Shown here piece by piece: positions 32,917 to 40,458 of a stretch of DNA of 40,577 bases. Numbering within the stretch: position 1 is the first letter of the stretch; each line of letters opens with the position of its first letter. The notes beneath the pieces were generated by a model. The model worked only from the letters and a program-made list of their open reading frames with translations. It did not search any database and was not told the DNA's origin. The stretch is from an uncultured Alistipes sp. (lineage in GTDB: Bacteria; Bacteroidota; Bacteroidia; Bacteroidales; Rikenellaceae), in contig CAAGBI010000024.1 of NCBI GenBank assembly GCA_900768015.1, positions 1 through 40,577 of the forward strand, in the 5' to 3' direction. The position numbers were made by a program, and so were the translations under genes.

Positions 32917-32946
32917 CGGCACTGCTGCTTGGTTGCTTTTACTATA

Positions 32947-33051
32947 TCTGCGCCGCTTCAATCAAATCCCCGAATGGGATGTACGCCAAAGTACTACCCA
33001 TCCGGGGATTTTTCATGTCAGCGACACATCTGCACCACTCTGACAAGAAAT
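32947..33051 (+). repeat. Inverted-repeat hairpin element, copy E (left arm missing)
   Basis: Nearly identical to copy A from its local hairpin onward. The central hairpin 32965-33009 pairs AATCCCCGAATGGG with CCCATCCGGGGATT and ends in five T. The G-C pair of copy A at the stem base is a T-A pair here, changed on both sides. The right arm is 33032-33051. Further right-arm fragments (CCACTCTGACAAGAAATAT) follow at about 33065-33083. The remaining bases to 33180 hold no gene. Confidence 0.82.
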
Positions 33052-33180
33052 ATAGTGGTAGTGCCACTCTGACAAGAAATATATTGTGGCTATGATAAGA
33101 AATAGGGTGGTGCTCATTCACTATCGCCATAACACACGCCATATAAACGCCATCTCACAAAAACTTTATTAGTCTAAAAT

Positions 33181-33211
33181 TTTGCCATTCGCACTTTTTT
33201 TTATACCTTTG
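33181..33211 (+). promoter_or_regulatory. Promoter of the 33245-38019 operon
   Basis: TTTG (33181-33184), 19 bases, TACCTTTG (33204-33211), a perfect consensus. The leader to ATG 33245 is about 27 bases. Confidence 0.87.
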
Positions 33212-33244
33212 ATAGTTGTTTATACCTATATGTAGTTACTAAAT

Positions 33245-34216
33245 ATGGCACTAAAAAGAGTTGATGAGCGTTTGTCTCGCCTTAGCACCTTGGTCGAGAA
33301 GTGGAACAATAGTGGCAATGTGCCACGCATAGAGCGCGATATGGCACTCGAGGAGTTGCGTCGCATCTACGATGAACTGCTCGACTACACACCACAACAG
33401 GCTGAAACTCCAGTAGTTGAGGCTGAGACACCTGCTGTTGAGGAGCCCGAGGCGGAGGCAGACGAGGAGATAGAACATAGCGAGGAGCGCGAGGCCGAGG
33501 AGGTCGTAGAGGTTGTTGCACCCGCTGTTGCTGCGGCAGTCGTTACTGCGCATGAGGATGTGGGCGATGCCTTTGATGATGCCCTCGACATAGATGCACT
33601 CTTGGGTCTCTCGGGCGAAGATAGCATCGAGGAGGCTGAGGCAAACACTGAGGCAGAGGCAAAGCCCGAGGAGAGTGCTACAGAGCGACCTATTGGTGGT
33701 GGCCTATTCGATATTGACGACATCCCCGTGCGCACAAAGAGTGGCCGCAAGATGATTTCGCTCTACGATACGCCCATCAAGACTTCGGAGCCCGCAAAGG
33801 AGAGTGTGTCAGTGCCCGCTGAGGAGGTCGTTGTGGATGAAAAGGTGGAGGTAGAACCCGTACCTGCACCAATGCCAGCACCCGCGCCACGCGAGGAGGA
33901 GACACCACAGCGCTTGGGTGATGTGATAGCGAAGAATGTGACTACGCTTGCCGACAAGATGGCGGAGGAGCAGCCCACAGCGGCCTACAACCGCATCACC
34001 GACATCCGCAAGGCGATAGGCCTCAACGATAAGTTCCTCATGATACGCGACCTCTTTGGTGGCGATGCGAACCTCTACGAGGATACCATAAACCACCTCA
34101 ACGAGTACGACGACTTGGACGAGTGCATGATATTCATAGTGGAAAACTTCCGCTGGAACCCCGACTCGGAGGGGGCAAAACTTCTCGTATCTCTCCTTGA
34201 ACGCAAACTCTCATAA
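33245..34216 (+). CDS. Acidic protein of unknown function with a long disordered middle
   Basis: A 323-residue protein that I cannot assign. Residues 1-50 are helical and charged (DERLSRLSTLVEKWNNSG, MALEELRRIYDELLDYTP). Residues about 52-230 are low-complexity, rich in Glu, Ala, Val and Pro, with an embedded short block (FDIDDIPVRTKSGRKMISLY, about 157-176). The last 95 residues (from LGDVIAKNVTTLADKM) look folded and helical, with ITDIRKAIGLNDKFLMIRDL, LYEDTINHLNEYDDLDECMI and an aromatic FRWNPDS. There is no signal peptide or membrane segment, so it is cytoplasmic. The two folded ends joined by a flexible acidic linker suggest a tether or scaffold (inference). First gene of the operon, 9 bases before rsmI. 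Confidence 0.85.
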   Translation: MALKRVDERLSRLSTLVEKWNNSGNVPRIERDMALEELRRIYDELLDYTPQQAETPVVEAETPAVEEPEAEADEEIEHSEEREAEEVVEVVAPAVAAAVVTAHEDVGDAFDDALDIDALLGLSGEDSIEEAEANTEAEAKPEESATERPIGGGLFDIDDIPVRTKSGRKMISLYDTPIKTSEPAKESVSVPAEEVVVDEKVEVEPVPAPMPAPAPREEETPQRLGDVIAKNVTTLADKMAEEQPTAAYNRITDIRKAIGLNDKFLMIRDLFGGDANLYEDTINHLNEYDDLDECMIFIVENFRWNPDSEGAKLLVSLLERKLS

Positions 34217-34225
34217 ATTAGGACT

Positions 34226-34951
34226 ATGGCAAAACTATATATCGTACCCACACCCATTGGCAACCTCGAGGATATAACCCTGCGTGCCATAAATGTACTC
34301 AAGAGCGTAGACTTCATCCTTGCCGAAGATACGCGCACATCGTCACACCTTATGCGCCACCTCGGCATCGAGAAACCCATGCACTCGCACCATAAGTTCA
34401 ACGAGCACGCTACGGTGGGCCGTGTCGTGGAGTCTATAGCTGCGGGTAAGGATGTGGCACTGGTGTCGGATGCTGGCACGCCTGGCATCTCGGACCCTGG
34501 CTTTTTGCTCGTGCGCCGATGCGTTGAGGAGGGCATCGAGGTGGTTACGCTGCCTGGCCCTACGGCCCTCATCCCCGCACTTGTGCAGAGTGGTTTTCCG
34601 TGTGACAGGTTCTGCTTCGAGGGCTTCCTTCCGCAGAAGAAGGGCCGCATGAAGCGCCTCGAGGAGCTATCTTCGGAGACGCGCACCGTCATCTTCTACG
34701 AGTCGCCATACCGCGTTGTTAAGTGCTTAGAGCAGATTGCCGAGACCTTTGGTGCGGAGCGCCGTGTCGCCGTGGTGAGGGAGATAACCAAGAAGTTCGA
34801 GGAGACCGTGCGTGGCACAGTCGCGGAGGCTATTGCCCACTTCAAGGCCCACGAGCCTAAGGGCGAGTTTGTGATTGTTGTGGAGGGCTACAACCCCAAG
34901 GCGGAGCGTAGTGCCGACACGGAAGAGGATAACGAAAGCGACGAGGAGTAA
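34226..34951 (+). CDS. rsmI: 16S rRNA (cytidine(1402)-2'-O)-methyltransferase
   Basis: Uses S-adenosylmethionine to methylate the ribose of C1402 in the 16S rRNA decoding centre. The 241 residues fit the TP-methylase family: YIVPTPIGNLEDITLRAINV at the start, AEDTRTSSHLMRHLGI, the SAM-binding VSDAGTPGISDPG, LPGPTALIPALVQSGFP and GFLPQKKGRM. The C-terminus carries a short acidic tail (about 230-241). It is 2 bases before the glycosyltransferase gene, so translation is probably coupled. Confidence 0.95.
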   Translation: MAKLYIVPTPIGNLEDITLRAINVLKSVDFILAEDTRTSSHLMRHLGIEKPMHSHHKFNEHATVGRVVESIAAGKDVALVSDAGTPGISDPGFLLVRRCVEEGIEVVTLPGPTALIPALVQSGFPCDRFCFEGFLPQKKGRMKRLEELSSETRTVIFYESPYRVVKCLEQIAETFGAERRVAVVREITKKFEETVRGTVAEAIAHFKAHEPKGEFVIVVEGYNPKAERSADTEEDNESDEE

Positions 34952-34953
34952 CG

Positions 34954-35955
34954 ATGGCACGACTCAGCGTAGTCATACTCAACTGGAATGGCCGTCGCCA
35001 CTTGGAGCGATATCTGCCGAGCGTCGTTGCCCACACCGAGGGTGACGCCGAGGTTGTCGTTGCCGATAATGGCTCTACGGACGACTCGTTGCAGTGGCTG
35101 CGCCTGAACTATCCCGATGTGAGGGTCATACGCCTCGATCGCAACTATGGCTTCGCGGGGGGATATAACCGTGCGCTGAGGGAGGTCGAGAGTGAGTATG
35201 TCCTGCTCCTGAACTCCGATGTAGAGGTTACGGCAGGGTGGTGGCAGCCCCTTGTCGAGGTGCTCGACAGGGAGAGCGATGTTGCAGCCGTAGCGCCCAA
35301 GCTTCTGGCAGATATGGAGCGCACGAAGTTTGAGTATGCTGGTGCTGCGGGAGGCTTCATCGACTACCTCGGTTACCCCTTCTGCCGTGGTCGCATACTC
35401 TCGAATGTCGAGGAGGATAGGGGACAATATGACAACCGCAGAGATATATTCTGGGCAAGTGGTGCCGCTATGTGTTGCCGCAGGGAGCTCTTCGAGAGCC
35501 TCGGAGGCTTCGACGAGGATTTCTTCGCCCACATGGAGGAGATAGACCTTCAGTGGCGCATGCAGTTGGCGGGCTGGCGCATAGTCGTAGAGCCCAAGTC
35601 GGTGGTCTACCACCTCGGTGGTGGCACACTCCCCGCATCGTCACGCAAGATATTCCTCAACCACCGCAACAACCTCGCCATGTTGTTCAAGTGCGCCTCG
35701 CCCATGCAGCGTGCCGTGGTTGCCGTGGTGCGCCCCGCAACAGATATGCTCGAGGCCCTCGTGAACCTCGTAACACTACACCCCCAGCGTGCATGGGCCA
35801 TAGTGCGTGCGTGGGGTGAGTTCATAGCGTGGCATGGGGCACTCAGCCGCAAGCGCAAGGCTGTGGTACGCACCAAAAAGGTCGATAACATATACCGAAA
35901 CTCAATCGTCTTGCGTTACATCTTCGGCGGACGCAAGTTTAACAATATGATGTGA
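34954..35955 (+). CDS. Glycosyltransferase family 2 protein, WbbL/rhamnosyltransferase-like
   Basis: A 333-residue GT-A fold enzyme. LSVVILNWNGRRHLERYLPS opens the domain and VVVADNGSTDDSLQWLR gives the nucleotide-sugar site. LLLNSDVEVTAGWW carries a DxD-like motif, and FWASGAAMCCRRELFESLGG with DEDFFAHMEEIDLQWRMQLA is typical of rhamnosyltransferase-like members. The C-terminal 80 residues contain an amphipathic or membrane-associated stretch (about 245-285). The donor and acceptor cannot be told. It is followed by a second GT2 gene whose ATG overlaps its stop by one base. Confidence 0.9.
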   Translation: MARLSVVILNWNGRRHLERYLPSVVAHTEGDAEVVVADNGSTDDSLQWLRLNYPDVRVIRLDRNYGFAGGYNRALREVESEYVLLLNSDVEVTAGWWQPLVEVLDRESDVAAVAPKLLADMERTKFEYAGAAGGFIDYLGYPFCRGRILSNVEEDRGQYDNRRDIFWASGAAMCCRRELFESLGGFDEDFFAHMEEIDLQWRMQLAGWRIVVEPKSVVYHLGGGTLPASSRKIFLNHRNNLAMLFKCASPMQRAVVAVVRPATDMLEALVNLVTLHPQRAWAIVRAWGEFIAWHGALSRKRKAVVRTKKVDNIYRNSIVLRYIFGGRKFNNMM

Positions 35956-36677
35956 TGAAACGACTGATTATCATACCCACATACAACGAGCGCGAGAACA
36001 TCACAAAAATGGTGGAGCGCGTGATGGCGGATGACCTGAAGTTTGACCTGCTCATCGTTGATGATGGCTCACCCGATGGCACGGCAGACCTCGTGCGCGA
36101 GGCGCAGAAACGCTACCCCGAGCGCCTGCACATGATTGAGCGAGAGGGAAAACTCGGCCTCGGCACGGCCTACATCGCGGGCTTCAAGTACGCCTTGGAG
36201 CATGGCTACGACCGCATCTTCGAGATGGACTGCGACTTCTCGCACAACCCCGACGACCTCACACGCCTCGATGCTATGCTCGAGGAGCGCGACATGGCTA
36301 TAGGCTCGCGCTACTCGAAGGGTGTCAATGTGGTGAACTGGCCCATGGGGCGCCTCTTGATGTCCTACTTTGCATCGAAGTATGTGCGCATAGTGACGCG
36401 CATGCCCGTGTGTGATGCTACGGCGGGATTTGTGGGCTACCGTCGCGAGGTGCTCGACGCCATAGACTTCAACCGCGTGCAGATGAACGGCTACGGCTTC
36501 CAGATAGAGATGAAGTACTCGGCATGGAGGCTCGGCTACAAGATTGGCGAGGTATCCATCATCTTCATCGACCGCGTGGAGGGCACATCGAAGATGTCGT
36601 CAGGCATCTTCGGCGAGGCATTCTTCGGCGTAATGAAACTACCATTTAGAAAGATTAAACGCAAAACTACTAAATAA
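35955..36677 (+). CDS. Polyprenyl-phosphate mannosyltransferase-like GT2 (DPM1 type)
   Basis: A 240-residue soluble GT2 enzyme. The start is ATG 35955, overlapping the preceding stop (TGATG), rather than the GTG at 35952. Motifs: LIIIPTYNERENITKMVERV, LLIVDDGSPDGTADLVRE, GLGTAYIAGFKYALEHGYD, the metal-binding EMDCDFSHNPDDL, and GSRYSKGVNVVNWP. There are no membrane segments, as in the single-domain Dpm1 class that loads mannose onto a polyprenyl phosphate. In Bacteroidales such enzymes are thought to supply sugar donors for extracytoplasmic glycosylation. The exact sugar is not shown by the sequence. Confidence 0.9.
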   Translation: MKRLIIIPTYNERENITKMVERVMADDLKFDLLIVDDGSPDGTADLVREAQKRYPERLHMIEREGKLGLGTAYIAGFKYALEHGYDRIFEMDCDFSHNPDDLTRLDAMLEERDMAIGSRYSKGVNVVNWPMGRLLMSYFASKYVRIVTRMPVCDATAGFVGYRREVLDAIDFNRVQMNGYGFQIEMKYSAWRLGYKIGEVSIIFIDRVEGTSKMSSGIFGEAFFGVMKLPFRKIKRKTTK

Positions 36678-36679
36678 CT

Positions 36680-37465
36680 ATGAATAGAGACGAGGCAAAG
36701 ATGGCAACATCGCGTCTGTTGGATGTCATGGACAAGCTCCGCGCGGAGTGCCCATGGGATAGAGAGCAGACATTCGATTCGCTACGCAACAACACCATAG
36801 AGGAGACCTACGAGTTGGCGGATGCCATCACGGATAAGAACATGGAGGGCATAAAGGAGGAGCTCGGCGACCTGCTCCTGCATGTTGTCTTCTATTCGAA
36901 GCTCGGCGAGGAGGCTGGAGCATTCAACTACACAGATGTGGCTAATGGCGTGTGCGACAAACTGATATATCGCCATCCGCATGTGTATGGCGACATCCAC
37001 GCCGACACGCCCGAGGAGGTTAAGCAGAACTGGGAGGCACTCAAGCTGCGCAAGAAGAACCGCAAGAGTGGTGCGCTGGGTGGTGTCCCCGTATCTCTTC
37101 CCGCGATGGTGAAGTCGTTTCGCATTGGCGAGAAGGCCGCGGCAACGGGCTTCGACTGGGAGAAGAGGGAGGATGTATGGGCTAAGGTCAAGGAGGAGCT
37201 TATGGAGGTGGATGCCGAGCTTGAGGCTAAGGACCAGGAGCGCCTCACCGACGAGATGGGCGACCTCTTCTTCGCCCTCATCAACGCCTGCCGCCTCTAC
37301 GGCATCGACCCCGAGGGTGCCCTCGAGCGCACAAACAAGAAGTTCATACGCCGCTTCAACCATGTGGAGTTGCGCGCTGAGGAGCAGGGTAAGACGCTCC
37401 GCGACATGACCCTCCAAGAGATGGACTCATACTGGGACGAGGCAAAGGCGATGGAGAGACAATAG
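36680..37465 (+). CDS. mazG: Nucleoside triphosphate pyrophosphohydrolase
   Basis: All-alpha NTP pyrophosphatase that hydrolyses (d)NTPs to monophosphates, clearing abnormal nucleotides. The 261 residues contain the two MazG repeats typical of the long form. The first has CPWDREQTFDSLRNNTIEET and EELGDLLLHVVFYSKLGEE, with the metal-binding EExxD. The second has GFDWEKREDVWAKVKEELME and DEMGDLFFALINACR. It starts 2 bases after the glycosyltransferase gene and is 29 bases before the next gene. Confidence 0.95.
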   Translation: MNRDEAKMATSRLLDVMDKLRAECPWDREQTFDSLRNNTIEETYELADAITDKNMEGIKEELGDLLLHVVFYSKLGEEAGAFNYTDVANGVCDKLIYRHPHVYGDIHADTPEEVKQNWEALKLRKKNRKSGALGGVPVSLPAMVKSFRIGEKAAATGFDWEKREDVWAKVKEELMEVDAELEAKDQERLTDEMGDLFFALINACRLYGIDPEGALERTNKKFIRRFNHVELRAEEQGKTLRDMTLQEMDSYWDEAKAMERQ

Positions 37466-37494
37466 ACTGAAAATAAATAACATAGAAAAACAAT

Positions 37495-38019
37495 ATGGCA
37501 CTTATTAGAAAGGTACGCGGCTACGAGCCCGAGATTGGTAAGGACACTTGGTTGGCAGAGAACGCCACAATCATAGGCAACACAAAGATTGGCGAGAACT
37601 GCTCAATTTGGTATAACGCCGTGCTCCGTGGCGATGTCAACGCCATCACCATCGGCAACCACACAAACATCCAGGATGGCGTGGTCATCCACACCCTCTA
37701 CGACGGCTCGCCAAAGCCCTCGCAGACACACATCGGCAACTATGTATCCGTGGGTCACAACGCCGTTATCCATGGAGCCATCATCGAGGATGACTGCCTC
37801 ATAGGCATGGGTGCAACAATCCTCGACAACGCCGTAGTAGGCACCGGCTGCATCGTCGCTGCCAACGCCCTTGTTCTCTCGAACCAGAAGCTCGAGCCCA
37901 ACTCTGTATATGCAGGTGTGCCCGCCAAGAAGGTTAAGGATGTTACACCCGAGCAGCGCGAGCAGATCATCAAGCGCACGGCCCGCGACTATCGCACATA
38001 CGCCTCTTGGTACGAGTAA
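37495..38019 (+). CDS. Gamma carbonic anhydrase family protein
   Basis: A 174-residue left-handed beta-helix protein of hexapeptide repeats. NAVLRGDVNAITIGNHTNIQ, GVVIHT, VGHNAVIHG and LIGMGATILDNAVVGTGC are the family blocks. The three histidines in VVIHT and GHNAVIHG sit where the zinc ligands are expected. Many YrdA/CaiE-like members of this family show little or no carbonic anhydrase activity, so the activity is uncertain. The C-terminus (EQREQIIKRTARDYRTYASW) is the usual helix. It is the last gene of its operon, and its stop codon overlaps the first bases of repeat element F. Confidence 0.92.
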   Translation: MALIRKVRGYEPEIGKDTWLAENATIIGNTKIGENCSIWYNAVLRGDVNAITIGNHTNIQDGVVIHTLYDGSPKPSQTHIGNYVSVGHNAVIHGAIIEDDCLIGMGATILDNAVVGTGCIVAANALVLSNQKLEPNSVYAGVPAKKVKDVTPEQREQIIKRTARDYRTYASWYE

Positions 38020-38144
38020 TTTGTTGTGATAAGGGGTAATCTTTGACGCTTTGCTTGTCTGAAAAATGCTCATTTACTTCGAGTAAACTCCGCTTTTTCA
38101 GCCTGCGACAAATCGTCAAATCTAACCCCTTCTAACAACAAATT
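38018..38144 (+). repeat. Inverted-repeat hairpin element, copy F
   Basis: The left arm AATTTGTTGT-GAT-AAGGGGT (38018-38037) and right arm ACCCCTT-CTA-ACAACAAATT (38125-38144) pair except for the GAT/CTA loop. A middle stem pairs TTTGACG-TTTG with CAAA-CGTCAAA. The central hairpin 38059-38101 (CTGAAAAA..TTTTTCAG) differs wholly in sequence from the AATGGG-type copies but holds the same place. It directly abuts copy G. Confidence 0.83.
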
Positions 38145-38269
38145 TGCGGTGATAGTGGCGCTCCTTCGCCACCTCAATCATTGGGCTGAATGGGAAATAC
38201 ATAATAGTATGTCCCATCCATCCCAATATCTTAATCGGTGGTAAATTAGCACCACTCTGACAACAAATT
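38141..38269 (+). repeat. Inverted-repeat hairpin element, copy G
   Basis: The left arm 38141-38162 begins in the right arm of copy F, and the right arm is 38248-38269 (AGCACCACTCTGACAACAAATT). The local hairpin is GTGGCG-CTCCTT-CGCCAC. The central hairpin 38180-38227 pairs ATTGGG-C-TGAATGGGA with TCCCATCCA-TCCCAAT. No T-run follows, so it is a poor terminator. Confidence 0.82.
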
Positions 38270-38312
38270 ATTTGCGGTGATAAGGGGCGCTCCTTCGCCA
38301 CCTCAATTACAC
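38270..38312 (+). repeat. Truncated element H plus TAATTAC microrepeat
   Basis: Only the left part of the element remains (TTTGCGGTGATAAGGGGCGC and CCTTCGCCACCTCAATTAC). It is followed at 38321-38361 by alternating ATTACTA-ATTGCTA units that run up to the histidine kinase start codon. No TAnnTTTG promoter is visible in 38020-38362. Confidence 0.7.
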
Positions 38313-38362
38313 ACCCCCATATTACTAATTGCTAATTACTAATTGCTAATTACTAATTACTT

Positions 38363-39703
38363 ATGCGTCGTGTAGGACAACACTTCATGATACACATTCT
38401 GGTGGCGATACTCCTCAGTCTTGTCATCAACTTCTCATATCTGCTGATGCCCATAATCACCGAGAATGGGGTCGGCGAGCGCAAGCTGAGTGCTGTCCCC
38501 GCGGGTGAGCACACCTCGGGCGTGTTGCACCTCGATAGCGACATGCACGGATACATCGTCTGCGACTGCGAGGAGCGCGACAGCGTATATGTCTCGGCAT
38601 GGCAGGTCTTCAACTACAAGCTAAAGGAGGCTGACCATGTGACATTCACCACGCGCGCGCCCCGCGACTATGATGGTGGCGTGGCAGCATCGCCACACAA
38701 GCGCCTCGAGGAGCTATACACAGTCAACGGCGAGTCCTTCGACTTCGATGCTGTACTGGACCGCCCCAGCCGCACCGTGGAGTTCGTATGGCAGATACTC
38801 TACTATGCCGCGGTGGCGTTCCTTATGATTCTCATCCTTGCGCGCACAGGAAGCAGCGAGAAAAGTCGCAAGTGGCGCATACTGCGTAGTGTGGTTATGT
38901 TGTTGCTACTCACAGGCTTAGCGATATATTGTGCCCCCGTGATGTCGTTCGATAAGGGTGCTATGAAGCTCGACTTCTTCTTCCGTAGTGACATCCGCGA
39001 TACCACCTACATCATAGTGCTCACCAAGTCGCTCTTCGTGCTTGTGGTAACGGCGCTCTACGCCCGCATCTACACCCTCATGCGCCAGCAGCAGACCATG
39101 GTGGTGGAGAACGAGCGCCTCAAGACCGAGAACCTGTCTACGCGCTACAACATGCTCATGGGACAGATAAACCCACACTTCTTCTTCAACTCGTTGAACT
39201 CCCTCGCCATGCTTGTGCGTGAGGGCGACACGAAGCACTCGTTGGAGTATATCGACCAGCTGTCGTACACCTTCCGCTATATAATTCAAAGTCGCAATTC
39301 GAGCATTACGACACTCAAGGAGGAGCTTGAGTTTGCCGAGGCATACGCCTACCTCTTCAAGATACGCTATGCCGATAAGCTCTTCTTCGATTTCGAGGTT
39401 GACGACCAGTATAAGAGCTGGATGCTCCCCGTATTGTCGTTGCAGCCACTCATAGGCAATGCCGTGAAACACAACACCATAACCACGAAAAATCCTCTAC
39501 ATGTCGTGGTGCGTGTCGTAAATGGCGTGCTCGAGATAGAGAACCATAAAAATCCCAAGTTAGACACCGAGCCCTCGACAGGCCTGGGCCTTGAGAACCT
39601 GCGTAACCGCTGGCAGATAATTGCGGGCAAGGATATAGAGATTATTGACGAGGCGCAGCGCTTCATGGTGCGCCTGCCACTTGAAAACCCCAATAAGCGA
39701 TGA
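38363..39703 (+). CDS. LytS-type sensor histidine kinase
   Basis: A 446-residue inner-membrane kinase. A membrane segment at about 9-31 is followed by an extracytoplasmic region (about 32-145) without a known domain. Three more segments follow (about 147-167, 178-198 and 217-237). A coiled coil (about 238-262) leads into the His_kinase domain with the phospho-acceptor His272 in QINPHFFFNSLN. The HATPase N-box is IGNAVKHN and the G-box is GLGLENLRNRW. The signal is unknown. Its last four bases overlap the response regulator start (ATGA), so the two are translationally coupled. Confidence 0.95.
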   Translation: MRRVGQHFMIHILVAILLSLVINFSYLLMPIITENGVGERKLSAVPAGEHTSGVLHLDSDMHGYIVCDCEERDSVYVSAWQVFNYKLKEADHVTFTTRAPRDYDGGVAASPHKRLEELYTVNGESFDFDAVLDRPSRTVEFVWQILYYAAVAFLMILILARTGSSEKSRKWRILRSVVMLLLLTGLAIYCAPVMSFDKGAMKLDFFFRSDIRDTTYIIVLTKSLFVLVVTALYARIYTLMRQQQTMVVENERLKTENLSTRYNMLMGQINPHFFFNSLNSLAMLVREGDTKHSLEYIDQLSYTFRYIIQSRNSSITTLKEELEFAEAYAYLFKIRYADKLFFDFEVDDQYKSWMLPVLSLQPLIGNAVKHNTITTKNPLHVVVRVVNGVLEIENHKNPKLDTEPSTGLGLENLRNRWQIIAGKDIEIIDEAQRFMVRLPLENPNKR

Positions 39704-40458
39704 TAAACAAAGTTGTCATAGTTGAGGATGAGACCGCGGCAGCGGCAAATCTTCGTAGCATGCTCAAAAATATAAACCCCGATGTCGAGGTCCTCGAGGT
39801 CCTCGAGTCGGTGGAGGAGGCTGTCGACTTCTTCTCGAAGAGCCCCGAGGCAGATCTTGTATTGATGGATATACACCTCGCCGATGGCGACTCGTTCCGC
39901 ATCTTCAAGAGCGTAGACATCACCATACCCATCATCTTCACCACCGCCTACGACGAGTATGCCCTCGAGGCATTCAAGGTAAACAGCATCGACTACCTCC
40001 TCAAACCCTTCAAGGAGGAGGACCTCACACACGCCCTCGACAAGCTACAGCGCCTAACCGCCACCGAGCGTGCCACAGCCACCCAGCGTGTGGAGACCAT
40101 GGTAGCCTCTGCCGACAGCGACACTCTACGCACCATCCTCGTGCGCTTCAAGGATAAGCTCATACCCATATCTATGGATGATGTGGCCTACTTCTACACC
40201 TTCTCCGAGCGTGTCACCCTCACCACCCTCGACGGCACAACATACCCCGTAGATAAGACCCTCGAGACCCTCACGCACCAACTCGACACCCACAACTTCT
40301 TCCGTGCCAACCGCCAGTTCATCGTATCGCGCAAGGCCGTGAAGGACATCGCCGTGTGGTTTGGCTCTCGTCTCGCGCTCAACCTCCAGATTGAGACCCC
40401 CGAGCGCATAATAATCTCAAAGGCACGAGTGCCTGAATTCAAGCGCTGGCTCCAGTAA
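39700..40458 (+). CDS. LytTR family response regulator
   Basis: A 252-residue DNA-binding response regulator. The receiver domain (about 1-120) has the acidic pair Glu9-Asp10, the phosphorylation site Asp57 in LVLMDIHLADG, Thr81-Thr82 in IFTTAYDEYALEAF and Lys102 in YLLKPF. The LytTR DNA-binding domain (about 145-250) has ILVRFKDKLIPISMDDVAYF, TYPVDKTLETLTHQL and FFRANRQFIVSRKAVKDI. It pairs with the upstream kinase. Targets are unknown, and no flanking gene is an obvious one. It is followed by repeat element I. Confidence 0.95.
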   Translation: MINKVVIVEDETAAAANLRSMLKNINPDVEVLEVLESVEEAVDFFSKSPEADLVLMDIHLADGDSFRIFKSVDITIPIIFTTAYDEYALEAFKVNSIDYLLKPFKEEDLTHALDKLQRLTATERATATQRVETMVASADSDTLRTILVRFKDKLIPISMDDVAYFYTFSERVTLTTLDGTTYPVDKTLETLTHQLDTHNFFRANRQFIVSRKAVKDIAVWFGSRLALNLQIETPERIIISKARVPEFKRWLQ

